NCBI RefSeq assembly: GCF_014645235.1
Contig: NZ_BMLM01000001.1
Coordinates: 1,798,001 to 1,862,000, forward strand
Direction: 5' to 3'
From: Agrococcus terreus
GTDB taxonomy: Bacteria; Actinomycetota; Actinomycetes; Actinomycetales; Microbacteriaceae
Length of the DNA stretch: 64,000 bases
Every line of letters begins with the position of its first letter. Within the stretch, counting starts at the first letter, position 1. Position numbers and translations under genes: made by a program. The notes under the pieces were generated by a model. It worked only from the letters and a program-made list of their open reading frames with translations. It had not been told where the DNA came from and did not search any database. Of the stretch, positions 16,232 to 23,336 are shown in pieces.

Positions 16232-17244
16232 ACCAGACCCAGGTCCTCGAGCAGCTGACGGGTGGACTCCGTCTGCTCCTGCAGCTCGGCGGCGAACTCC
16301 TCGCTGTCGAGGTACTCGTCGGACCATCCGTTGGTCGTGCGGATCTCGTTCCAGGCGTCCGACTCCACGAGCGTCGCGAAGCCCTCCTCGAGCGTCGCGA
16401 GGTCCTCGTCCGAGATGCCCGGGGGCGCGAAGATGCCTCGCCAGTTCACCAGGGCCGAGTCGGGGTACCCGGCGTCGGCGATGCTCGGCAGGTCCGGCGC
16501 CACTTCGAGGGGCTCGTCCGAAGCGGTGGCGAGGACGCGCAGCTCGCCGGTCTCGATCGAGTCGGCGAACTCGCCGTACCCGGAGATGCCGGCAGCGACC
16601 TGGTTGCCGAGCAGGGCGATGAGTGCCTCGCCGCCGCCGTCGAACGTGACGAAGTTCACATCGGTCGCCTCGAGGCCCGCATCCTGGGCGAGCAGCCCGC
16701 CCCACATGTGGTCGTAGCCGCCCTGGTTGCCGATGGCGATCGGATTGTCGCCGGGCGACTCCGCGAGCGCGTCGAGGAAGTCCTGCAGCGTCTCGTAGGG
16801 GCTCGCGTCGGGGACCACGATGACGTCGTACTCGCCGATGAGGCGGGCCACCGGCGTGAGCTCCGTGAGGTCGTTCGGTGCGTCGTTCGTGATGCTCGCG
16901 CCGACGAGCGACAGGCCACCGATCATGAGGTCGTCCGGCGAGCTCATCCCGACGAACTCCGCGAGCGCGACCGTCCCGCCGGCACCTTCGGTGTTCGTGA
17001 CCTGCACCCGCTGGGCGAGGCGCTCTGAGGTGAGCACCTGCTCGATCGCTCGCGCGGTCTGGTCGTACCCGCTGCCGGCACCCGAGGGTGCGTCGATCGA
17101 GAGCGCGCCGAGGACGGGCCCTTCCTCGGGTGCGCCGGAGCTGCCGGTCCCGCCCGCAGAGCAGCCCGTTGCGAGCAGTCCGACGGCGACGAGTGTGCCG
17201 ACCGCCACGGCCGTGCCGCGTCGCTTGCGAATGTTCATCTTCAT
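16228..17244 (-). CDS. tctC: Tripartite tricarboxylate transporter substrate-binding lipoprotein TctC
   Basis: 338 residues from the ATG at 17244, which has GGAG five bases upstream; the frame is open further, but that lies in the promoter region. A lipoprotein signal (KRRGT...LATGCSAG) anchors it outside the membrane. The mature domain follows the TctC pattern: SIDAPSGAGSGYDQTARAIE, VTNTEGAGGTVALAEF, GNQGGYDHMWGGLLAQ, and LPSIADAGYPDSALVNWRGI. These proteins bind di- and tricarboxylates and also other organic acids, so the ligand is open. First gene of module B, divergent from the GntR gene at 17384. Confidence 0.92.
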   Translation of the reverse strand: MKMNIRKRRGTAVAVGTLVAVGLLATGCSAGGTGSSGAPEEGPVLGALSIDAPSGAGSGYDQTARAIEQVLTSERLAQRVQVTNTEGAGGTVALAEFVGMSSPDDLMIGGLSLVGASITNDAPNDLTELTPVARLIGEYDVIVVPDASPYETLQDFLDALAESPGDNPIAIGNQGGYDHMWGGLLAQDAGLEATDVNFVTFDGGGEALIALLGNQVAAGISGYGEFADSIETGELRVLATASDEPLEVAPDLPSIADAGYPDSALVNWRGIFAPPGISDEDLATLEEGFATLVESDAWNEIRTTNGWSDEYLDSEEFAAELQEQTESTRQLLEDLGLV

Positions 17245-17326
17245 CGATCTCCATCCAGGAGCACAGGGCGTGTCGCGTCCTTGCGACTGCCGCGCCCGAG
17301 GGTGCTCGGCGCCAACATAGCGAACT

Positions 17327-17348
17327 GTGCACGTGTATACAAGTGCAC
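17327..17348. promoter_or_regulatory. Strong palindromic operator between tctC and the second GntR gene
   Basis: TGTATACA is flanked symmetrically by GTGCAC on each side, giving a 22-bp palindrome with one asymmetric base pair. In addition, ACAAGTGCAC (17339-17348) is echoed by ACAAGTATGC (17355-17364). Location between the divergent tctC operon and its GntR/FCD gene points to the operator of that regulator. It differs from the module A operator, so the two modules are likely controlled separately. Confidence 0.65.
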
Positions 17349-17383
17349 TAGCGAACAAGTATGCGTAGTGCCACACTTGCCGC

Positions 17384-18034
17384 ATGCGCGGGTCAGGAAG
17401 CCAGTTCGCCTACGACGAAGTACGGCGGCAGATCGTCACCCTCGAGCTGCGCCCGGGCGCGAGGCTCTTCGAAGAGGCGCTCGCCGCCTCGCTCGGAGTC
17501 AGCCGGACCCCTCTGCGAGAGGCGCTTCGCCAGCTCGAGTCCGAGCGTCTGCTCGAACGCCTGCCTGCCGGCGGCCTGTCCGTGCCGGTGCTCGACGCGC
17601 GCGAGATCTCAGAGCTGTACGACTGCCGCGCCGCTCTCGAGGGTCTGATGGCAGGCGAGGCGGCGCGCGTGGCGACCACCCCCGACATCGACGACCTGCA
17701 GCGACTCGTCGCGAGGAACGAAGCGCTCGTGCACCTGCCCGAGGACGCGATGCTGTCCGGCAAGGCGATCCACAGCGCGATCTCCCGGATCGCGGACAAC
17801 GCCTGGTCTCTGCGGCTCCACGAGCAGGTCGCGGGTCAGATGGAGCGCTACCGCCGCTACACCAATCAGAGCGCCGACCGCAGAGATCGCGCGCTCGAGG
17901 AGCACCGCGGCATCGTCGCTGCGATCGCGACTGCCGATCCTTCTCGTGCGGCACTGCTCGCACACGAGCACGTCACGGCTGCCCGCGACGAAGTGCTTCG
18001 GGTCATAGACAGCGTCGGCCTCTCCGTGAGTTGA
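17384..18034 (+). CDS. GntR-family (FCD type) transcriptional regulator of module B
   Basis: 216 residues from the ATG at 17384. The winged helix contains AYDEVRRQIVTLELRPGARL and ASLGVSRTPLREALRQLESE, then the wing RLPAGGLSVPV. The FCD domain has ELYDCRAALEGLMAGEAAR, and histidines at GKAIHSAISRIADN and LEEHRGIVAAI that are in the usual metal-ligand positions. The gene diverges from tctC. It is a different FCD subgroup from the 9751 regulator, judged by length and sequence. It probably represses the tct operon until a carboxylate ligand binds. Confidence 0.88.
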   Translation: MRGSGSQFAYDEVRRQIVTLELRPGARLFEEALAASLGVSRTPLREALRQLESERLLERLPAGGLSVPVLDAREISELYDCRAALEGLMAGEAARVATTPDIDDLQRLVARNEALVHLPEDAMLSGKAIHSAISRIADNAWSLRLHEQVAGQMERYRRYTNQSADRRDRALEEHRGIVAAIATADPSRAALLAHEHVTAARDEVLRVIDSVGLSVS

Positions 18035-18315
18035 TGCGGGCGAGCGGCGATCGCGGACCACTGACAGCGGCTATGAGCGAGCTGCGCCGCCTCGACCTAG
18101 GGATCAGGTCTAGCTGCGGGTCGCCTCATCCGCGGCATCGCGTCACACCGACGCTATGCGTGAGTGAACGGCGCCTGCGACAGACTCCTGCGTACTCGCG
18201 CCGACAGCCCATCTGAAGCGTCGGGTGGACGACCCGGGACGTGCCGGGACGCCGACGCGGAGTCGTGCCGCCCGATCGTTCTTGGACGCGTTCCTGGACA
18301 CTCACGACAACGACG

Positions 18316-18343
18316 AAGGCCACCTGCTCTCGCAGGTGGCCTT
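18316..18343 (-). terminator. Hairpin downstream of the tRNA-Arg fragment
   Basis: AAGGCCACCTGC pairs with GCAGGTGGCCTT (12 bp, 4-nt loop). Read on the minus strand it follows the 3' end of the tRNA-Arg fragment by about 18 bp and is followed by a T-rich stretch, as in a tRNA terminator. It seems to have been carried along with the fragment. Confidence 0.65.
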
Positions 18344-18360
18344 GCGCTTTGCGGATCTTC

Positions 18361-18399
18361 CGCGCGCCCGGAGGGACTCGAACCCCCAACCTTCTGATC
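18361..18399 (-). repeat. 3' fragment of a tRNA-Arg(ACG) gene, relic attachment site
   Basis: Read on the minus strand this gives the anticodon-stem 3' side (GGATCAGA), variable loop, a full T arm (GGGGGTTCGAGTCCC) and the acceptor strand CCGGGCGC of a tRNA-Arg, most like the ACG isoacceptor. The 5' half is absent and the match stops within the anticodon. The breakpoint is where integrases typically cut tRNA targets. It therefore marks a former integration in tRNA-Arg, distinct from the present tRNA-Ala site. No intact tRNA-Arg is in the window. Confidence 0.72.
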
Positions 18400-18684
18400 C
18401 GGGCTCAGAGCGCGGCTTACGCAATGTCCTGTTCGCGGTCCTAGATCGATTCGAACAGCCGGGCCATCGCTTCGGCGGCCCCCGAACGATGTCAGCCACG
18501 AGATTCCAGACGGCGAACGCGCCAAGGAGCCGCTCTATCGAGCGAGCTGATGGACTGGACTCTTCCTGAGCCAACTCGCAAGCGTGCGACGAGGCACGCC
18601 AATGGTTCACGCCAGCAACGGCCCCCAAGCCCGGCGCATAGAAACGGCACGATCTCGTCGATGGTCAGAGCGGCCCTGCTTGCC

Positions 18685-19920
18685 TCACGCACGACCTTCG
18701 TTTTGAGCCGGCAGGATGGTGTCGTTCAGAGAGCCAACCGGCTCGCCGAATAGCGAGTCGATGAGCGCCGCAGATGCTTCCCCAACCACCGGCGCGGGCG
18801 TCACGTAGTGGCGCTCTGTCGTCAGCACGGAAGCGTGACCGAGTTGTTCCGTCGCGCGGAAGACGCCGGCTTCGTTCGCGATGAGTGTGGCCAGGGTGCG
18901 CCGGAGCAACTGCGCAGTCACCTGTCCATGCCGGATACCGGCTCGCTCCAGCGGCTCGCTCCACTCGTCGCGGAAGTTGCGCAGTATTCGGCGTACGTTG
19001 CCGGGCCGGCTCCACCCACCGCGTCGATTCGGGAACACCGGAGAACGACTCGCGCTGTCATCGACGTACGGCCTGAGCGCCGTCACCGCAAGCAATGGCA
19101 ACACGATCGTGCGCTGCTGGCGCGCGTGCTTGGGGTGCGGCTGCCAAACCGGCTCGCCCTTCTCGCCGTCCGTCAGCGTCGCCGTGAGGTGGAGCGTTGG
19201 CGTGGAGTTGTCGAGGCGCAGGTCGCAGTGGCGGAGTGCAAGCAGCTCTCCGATCCGGAGACCGACGGCGAGCAATACGTCGAGCATGTCCGCGACCCGT
19301 GGATCGGGTTTGGGACCGGGCTTGTCGCGCTCGCTGAGCCATTCGCGGTACGCCCCACTCAGGATCGCCGCCTGTTCCGGGGCCAGCGTGTAGATCTCCG
19401 GCTTCGGGAGTCTAGGAGCCGCGAACGCCGCAAGCGGATTCGTCTTCCGCGCGTCAATCCGGACGGCATCGGCGATCATCGCCTTCAGGGTCCTATGCAC
19501 TCGTCGGGCCAGCGGCGCGTCGCGCTTCGCGAGCGTGCGAATGATGGTCTCGCACCGGGCGATCGTCAGTTCGCTCAGTCGCAGATGACCGAAGTGCTCG
19601 ACGACGTGCTTCGCATCGGTGGTGTAGTTCTCAAGCGTGCCGGCAGCGAGGGGGCCGAGCGAGCGCTTGCGGTCGAGCCACCAGAGCGCCAGTTCGTCGA
19701 CGGTGGAGTGGTCGGAGACATAGGCGTCTTCCCGCGTGAGGAATGCCGTCCGAGCGCGCAGCGCCGCCTCTGCTGACTCCGGGGTATCCCCGATCGCGCT
19801 CGGCCGGCGGTCGCGGCCGTCCAGCTCGCGAAAGTGCCCGCGCGCCTGATAGCGACCGTCCGGCAGCGGAGTGATGCTGACCACGCCCCAGGTGCCCGGC
19901 TCGAGTCGTGGCCTAGGCAC
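18685..19920 (-). CDS. int: Tyrosine recombinase (site-specific integrase)
   Basis: 411 residues from the GTG at 19920, which overlaps the excisionase gene by 8 bp. The order is an AP2-like N-terminal DNA-binding segment (ITPLPDGRYQARGHFRELDG), a SAM-like core-binding domain (about 70-170), and a catalytic domain. Catalytic residues visible are Arg222 (LLAVGLRIGELLALR), Arg340 (QLLRRT), His362 (QLGHAS) and Tyr372 (ERHYV). The usual first His of the HxxR box is replaced by Gln337. It is adjacent to the intact tRNA-Ala, so it is the likely enzyme that inserts and excises the island at the 37-bp repeats. Confidence 0.92.
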   Translation of the reverse strand: MPRPRLEPGTWGVVSITPLPDGRYQARGHFRELDGRDRRPSAIGDTPESAEAALRARTAFLTREDAYVSDHSTVDELALWWLDRKRSLGPLAAGTLENYTTDAKHVVEHFGHLRLSELTIARCETIIRTLAKRDAPLARRVHRTLKAMIADAVRIDARKTNPLAAFAAPRLPKPEIYTLAPEQAAILSGAYREWLSERDKPGPKPDPRVADMLDVLLAVGLRIGELLALRHCDLRLDNSTPTLHLTATLTDGEKGEPVWQPHPKHARQQRTIVLPLLAVTALRPYVDDSASRSPVFPNRRGGWSRPGNVRRILRNFRDEWSEPLERAGIRHGQVTAQLLRRTLATLIANEAGVFRATEQLGHASVLTTERHYVTPAPVVGEASAALIDSLFGEPVGSLNDTILPAQNEGRA

Positions 19921-20110
19921 GATTCGCCTCGATCCAGGCGACCACGTCGCCGGCGTAGTACCGCACGTGCCTTCCCAGCCGCACAAAGCGAGGGCCGGTC
20001 CCACGCTGCCGGTGGTACTGGAGCGTCTTGACGCTGATGTAGAGGGCAGCAGCTACGTCGCGTTCGCGTAGCAGGACGCCAGGCGAGAGCTGGAGCAGGT
20101 CGATCGGCAC
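19913..20110 (-). CDS. xis: Excisionase / AlpA-like MerR-type helix-turn-helix protein
   Basis: 65 residues from the GTG at 20110, with GGAG eight bases upstream. It shows the small winged-helix excisionase pattern: LLRERDVAAALYISVKTLQY (HTH), then RQRGTGPRFVRLGRHVRYYA (wing) and DVVAWIEANRA. The frame is open much further upstream, but that runs into the tRNA and is ignored. It is coupled to the integrase by an 8-bp overlap, the common order for actinobacterial integrative elements. It probably directs excision and may repress the integrase promoter. Confidence 0.85.
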   Translation of the reverse strand: MPIDLLQLSPGVLLRERDVAAALYISVKTLQYHRQRGTGPRFVRLGRHVRYYAGDVVAWIEANRA

Positions 20111-20315
20111 GAGGAGGACTCCGGTGGGAGCGGATGGGGCGCTGGTCACGCTAACCGCATAGGCGGTGCGCGCCAGGCCGCTCCGGCGAAGTCGAGGAGC
20201 TACCGGTAGTGGAAGGGCGTGGCCGGGACGTACCGGGACATCAGCGCGGGACCGCGCGAAACCTGCCGAGAATCCTGACTTCAGGCCGTCGCACGAGCAG
20301 GTGCTCTCAGGGAAA

Positions 20316-20337
20316 AACCCCCGGTCAGACGGGGGTT
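20316..20337 (-). terminator. Rho-independent terminator of tRNA-Ala, on the island side
   Basis: AACCCCCG pairs with CGGGGGTT around a 6-nt loop; on the minus strand the stem is followed by five T residues. It lies 3 bp beyond the encoded CCA of tRNA-Ala. Because it is inside the island boundary, the element appears to have brought its own terminator. Confidence 0.8.
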
Positions 20338-20342
20338 CTTGG

Positions 20343-20415
20343 TGGATCTGGGGGGACTCGAACCCCCGACCCCCTGCATGCCATGCAGGTGCGCTACCAG
20401 CTGCGCCACAGACCC
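20343..20415 (-). tRNA. tRNA-Ala(GGC)
   Basis: A 73-nt cloverleaf on the minus strand. The acceptor GGGTCTG pairs with CAGATCC, with one G-U pair; the discriminator is A and CCA is encoded (20340-20342). The anticodon arm is CCTGC-ATGGCAT-GCAGG with anticodon GGC, and the T arm carries GGTTCGAGTCC. The gene is intact although the island is inserted at its 3' end, since the attachment repeat restores the 3' half. Confidence 0.97.
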
Positions 20416-20484
20416 TTGCTCGTGCTCCTCGGAGCAACCTGAACAGCATACGACAGCTCGCGACCGTTTGTCACATCGAGCGGT

Positions 20485-21969
20485 TCAGCGGGTCGCGGGC
20501 GCCGCTCTCGCGCCCTCGAGCGCCTCCGGACCGGGCACCACGAGCGCCGCGATCGCGGTCGTCGCGGGGATCGCGAGCACGAGGCCGATCGAGCCGACGA
20601 GGGTGCGCACGATCTCCTCGACCACCTCGCCGGTGGTCAGCTGGATGCCGAGCGGCGCATCCGTGAGCGAGAGCACCATGAGCAGCGGCAGCGCGGCACC
20701 GACGTAGGCGAACGCGATCGTGTACACGGTGGAGGCGATGTGGTCGCGGCCGATGCGCATCGCGCGCGCGAACAGCTCGCGCCGGGTCGCGCCGGGGGCG
20801 ACGGCCCGCAGCTCCCACACCGCCGACGCCTGCGTGATCGTCACGTCGTTGAGCACGCCCATGCCGGCGAGCACGAGACCGCAGATGAAGAGGTCGGAGA
20901 GGTCGACGCCCGTCTGCGACAGCAGCAGCCGCGACTCCTCCCCCGCCGTGCCGAGGATGCGCGCGCCGTCGGTCGCGAGCACCGCGAGCACCGCCGTGAG
21001 CGCGAGGCCGATGAGCGTGCCGAGCAGCGCCGTCGTCGTGCGCGCCGTGAGGCCGTGCGCCACGTAGAGGACGACGAACATGATGATCGAGGCGGTCACG
21101 AGCGCCACCGGCAGCGCCGGCCGCCCGGAGAGGATCGCCGGCAGGGCGAAGCCCCAGATGGTCGCGAACGCGCCCGCGAGACCGACGATCGCGGCGAGGC
21201 CCCGCCAGCGCGCCACGAGCAGCACGACGAGCACGAAGCCGGCCGCGAGCAGCCCGAGCGGCAGCTCGCGCGCGAAGTCGACGAAGACGTAGGTGGATCC
21301 GTAGCCGGCCGCCTCGGGCACGTCGAAGACCTGCAGGCGGTCGCCCGCCCCGACCTCCCCGAGCGCCTCGGGCGGCACCACGACCTCCACGAGGCTGCCG
21401 TCGTCGAGCCGCGCCGCGGCGAGCCCCGATGCCTCGTCGGCGGGCCCGATCGCGGTCGCCTGCAGCACGGCGGCGCCCTCGCCGAGGAACGGCAGCCGCT
21501 CGGGCATCGAGCCCGACTGCGGCCACAGCAGCACGAGCCCGCCGAGCGTGAGCGCGAGCACGGGCGCGAGGATCAGCCAGAGGATGCGGCGGGTGCGAAC
21601 GCCGGCGCGCGGCGCGGGGCCCTCGTGCAGGTGCGCGTGGCCGCGAGCGCCGCCGAAGCCGTCGTCGGCGTGGCCCGGTCCCTGGAGGTCGTCGTGCCCC
21701 GCGTCGTCCCACAGGTCGCCCGCGGATCGCGGCCGCCGCCGCACCGGCGCCTCGAGCGGCTCGTCGCCGTCGCCGCCGCGCCCGTCGAAGTCGTCGCCCG
21801 TGCGCGCCACGCCTGCTCCCCCGTCCGTGCCGCGCGCCGTGCGCGGCACCGCGAGGCTATCGACGGTGCCGGGCTCCCCCGCACCGCCCACGCCGGGCGC
21901 CGCCGCACGGGTGCCCAGCAGCCCGCTCGGACGCCGAGTTGCGCCGACGCCGCGCGGGCGTATGCTCAT
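20485..21969 (-). CDS. YibE/F-family membrane protein
   Basis: 494 residues as drawn. About 125 N-terminal residues are low-complexity, rich in Gly, Asp, Arg and His (GARGHAHLHEGPAPRAG), before the first membrane segment (RRILWLILAPVLALTLGGLV). A soluble domain of about 90 residues follows, then six or seven membrane segments typical of YibE/F: FVLVVLLVARWRGLAAIVGL, FALPAILSG and DLFICGLVLAGMGVLNDVTITQASAVWELR. The molecular role of this family is not established. The ATG at 21969 overlaps the divergent promoter of the potassium transporter, so the true start may be further downstream. Confidence 0.82.
   Translation of the reverse strand: MSIRPRGVGATRRPSGLLGTRAAAPGVGGAGEPGTVDSLAVPRTARGTDGGAGVARTGDDFDGRGGDGDEPLEAPVRRRPRSAGDLWDDAGHDDLQGPGHADDGFGGARGHAHLHEGPAPRAGVRTRRILWLILAPVLALTLGGLVLLWPQSGSMPERLPFLGEGAAVLQATAIGPADEASGLAAARLDDGSLVEVVVPPEALGEVGAGDRLQVFDVPEAAGYGSTYVFVDFARELPLGLLAAGFVLVVLLVARWRGLAAIVGLAGAFATIWGFALPAILSGRPALPVALVTASIIMFVVLYVAHGLTARTTTALLGTLIGLALTAVLAVLATDGARILGTAGEESRLLLSQTGVDLSDLFICGLVLAGMGVLNDVTITQASAVWELRAVAPGATRRELFARAMRIGRDHIASTVYTIAFAYVGAALPLLMVLSLTDAPLGIQLTTGEVVEEIVRTLVGSIGLVLAIPATTAIAALVVPGPEALEGARAAPATR
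21939..21966 (+). promoter_or_regulatory. Promoter of ktrBA, near-leaderless
   Basis: TTGCGC (21939-21944), 16 bp spacer, TATGCT (21961-21966), then only 8 bases to the GTG at 21975. A transcript starting about 7 nt after the -10 would be leaderless, a common actinobacterial arrangement, and there is no Shine-Dalgarno. This also supports the GTG as start. Confidence 0.5.
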
Positions 21970-21974
21970 CGCTC

Positions 21975-23336
21975 GTGCAGGCGATCCGCCGGCCCCGATC
22001 GGGCCTCATCGCGCTCTGGGAGCGACAGCATCCCGCCCGTCGCATCTTCGGCGGCTTCGTCGTCCTCAACCTCGTCGGCTGGGGGCTGCTCATGCTGCCG
22101 ATCTCGCGGCAGGGCGACGGCGCGGCCACCTGGATCGAGGCGCTCTTCACAGCGGTCTCAGCCGCATGCGTGACGGGGCTCACGGTCGTCGACACGGCGC
22201 TCTACTGGACGCCGTTCGGGCACGTCGTGATCCTGCTGCTCATCCAGCTCGGAGGCCTCGGCGTCATGGTGTTCGCGAGCCTCATCGGGCTGCTGGTGCT
22301 GCGTCGCCTCTCGGTGGGCGTGCGCCTCACCGCCGCGCAGGAGGCGCACACCGGCCTCGGCGACGTGCGCCGGGTGGTGCGCACGATCCTCACGATCGCG
22401 CTCGTCGTCGAGGGCGTCGTCGCGGTCCTGGTCGCCGGGCGCTTCCTCGCGCGCGGCGAGGAGCTCGGGCACGCGCTGTGGCTCGGCGCCTTCCACGCCG
22501 TCTCGAGCTACAACAACGCCGGCTTCGCGCTCTTCAGCGACAACCTCATGGGCTTCGTCGACGACCCGTGGATCCTCCTGCCGCTCGCCGCCGCGACGAT
22601 CGTCGGCGGCCTGGGCCTGCCGGTGATCGTGGCGCTGCTGCGGCAGTGGCGCACGCCGCGCCGCTGGAGCATGCACGTGTGGATCGTCGTGGTCGGCACG
22701 GGCGCGCTGCTCGTCGGCGGCACCGGAGCCATCGGGCTGCTCGAGTGGACGAACCCGGGCACGCTCGGCCCGCAGTCGACCGGCACGCGCGTCCTCGAGT
22801 CCTTCTTCCACTCCGTGCAGACCCGCACCGCCGGCTTCAACGCGCTCGACATCGGGCAGATGCGCCCGGAGACCTGGCTCGTCATGGACGCGCTCATGCT
22901 CATCGGCGGCGGGCCCGCTGGCACCGCGGGCGGCATCAAGATCACCACCTTCGCGGTGCTCGGCGCGATCATCCTCGCCGAGGTGCGCGGCGACCCGACC
23001 GTCACCCTGTTCGGCAAGCGCCTCTCGCGCGCGGTGCACCGCGAGGCGCTCACCGTCGCGCTCCTCGCGGTGGGCGTCATCGCCGTCGCGACCTTCGCGA
23101 TGATGCTGCTCACCGAGCTCGAGCTCGACCGCGTGCTGTTCGAGGTGATCTCCGCGTTCGGCACCGTGGGCCTGTCCACCGGCATCACCGCGAGCGTCGG
23201 CACGCCGAGCCAGCTCATCCTCGTCGCCCTCATGTTCCTGGGCCGCGTCGGCACCATCACGGTCGCCACGACGCTCGCCCTCCGCCCCCGCACGCTCGCG
23301 TTCGAGCTGCCGAAGGAAAGGCCCATCGTTGGCTAG
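21975..23336 (+). CDS. ktrB: TrkH/KtrB-type potassium channel subunit
   Basis: 453 residues from the GTG at 21975. The four P-loop selectivity segments of the SKT superfamily are visible: SAACVTGLTVVD, SSYNNAGFALFS, QTRTAGFNALD and SAFGTVGLSTGI, each with the key Gly. The gate-loop region GGGPAGTAGGIKITTF lies in the third repeat. Length is nearer KtrB than TrkH. Its partner, the nucleotide-binding regulator, follows with an 8-bp overlap. Together they import potassium, probably coupled to sodium or proton gradients. Confidence 0.93.
   Translation: MQAIRRPRSGLIALWERQHPARRIFGGFVVLNLVGWGLLMLPISRQGDGAATWIEALFTAVSAACVTGLTVVDTALYWTPFGHVVILLLIQLGGLGVMVFASLIGLLVLRRLSVGVRLTAAQEAHTGLGDVRRVVRTILTIALVVEGVVAVLVAGRFLARGEELGHALWLGAFHAVSSYNNAGFALFSDNLMGFVDDPWILLPLAAATIVGGLGLPVIVALLRQWRTPRRWSMHVWIVVVGTGALLVGGTGAIGLLEWTNPGTLGPQSTGTRVLESFFHSVQTRTAGFNALDIGQMRPETWLVMDALMLIGGGPAGTAGGIKITTFAVLGAIILAEVRGDPTVTLFGKRLSRAVHREALTVALLAVGVIAVATFAMMLLTELELDRVLFEVISAFGTVGLSTGITASVGTPSQLILVALMFLGRVGTITVATTLALRPRTLAFELPKERPIVG

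Larger units (their letters stand above)
18035..18684. other. Junction region with no intact gene
   Basis: This 650-bp stretch holds a 19-nt repeat (18283-18301), a hairpin (18316-18343) and a tRNA-Arg fragment (18361-18399). From 18400 to 18684 short minus-strand frames give protein-like bits (MREASRAALTIDEIVPFLCA; SARSIERLLGAFAVWNLVAD), but in different frames, so any gene here is decayed. Nothing else is recognised. Confidence 0.5.
444..20376. mobile_element. Genomic island of about 19.9 kb inserted in tRNA-Ala(GGC)
   Basis: The island is bounded by the perfect 37-bp direct repeats 444-480 and 20340-20376. A tyrosine integrase (18685-19920) and excisionase (19913-20110) lie next to the intact tRNA, as expected for an integrative element. 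Cargo includes a beta-solenoid membrane protein, a DUF2384-like antitoxin, a serine resolvase, and two GntR-controlled carboxylate-catabolism modules. No conjugation, replication or capsid genes are visible, so it looks like a non-self-transmissible island or a mobilisable remnant. The terminator now downstream of the intact tRNA (20316-20337) is on the island side, so the element supplies it. Confidence 0.88.

Noticed and set aside
18361-18399. A functional tRNA-Arg
   Set aside because: Sequence stops in the anticodon loop and lacks the 5' half.
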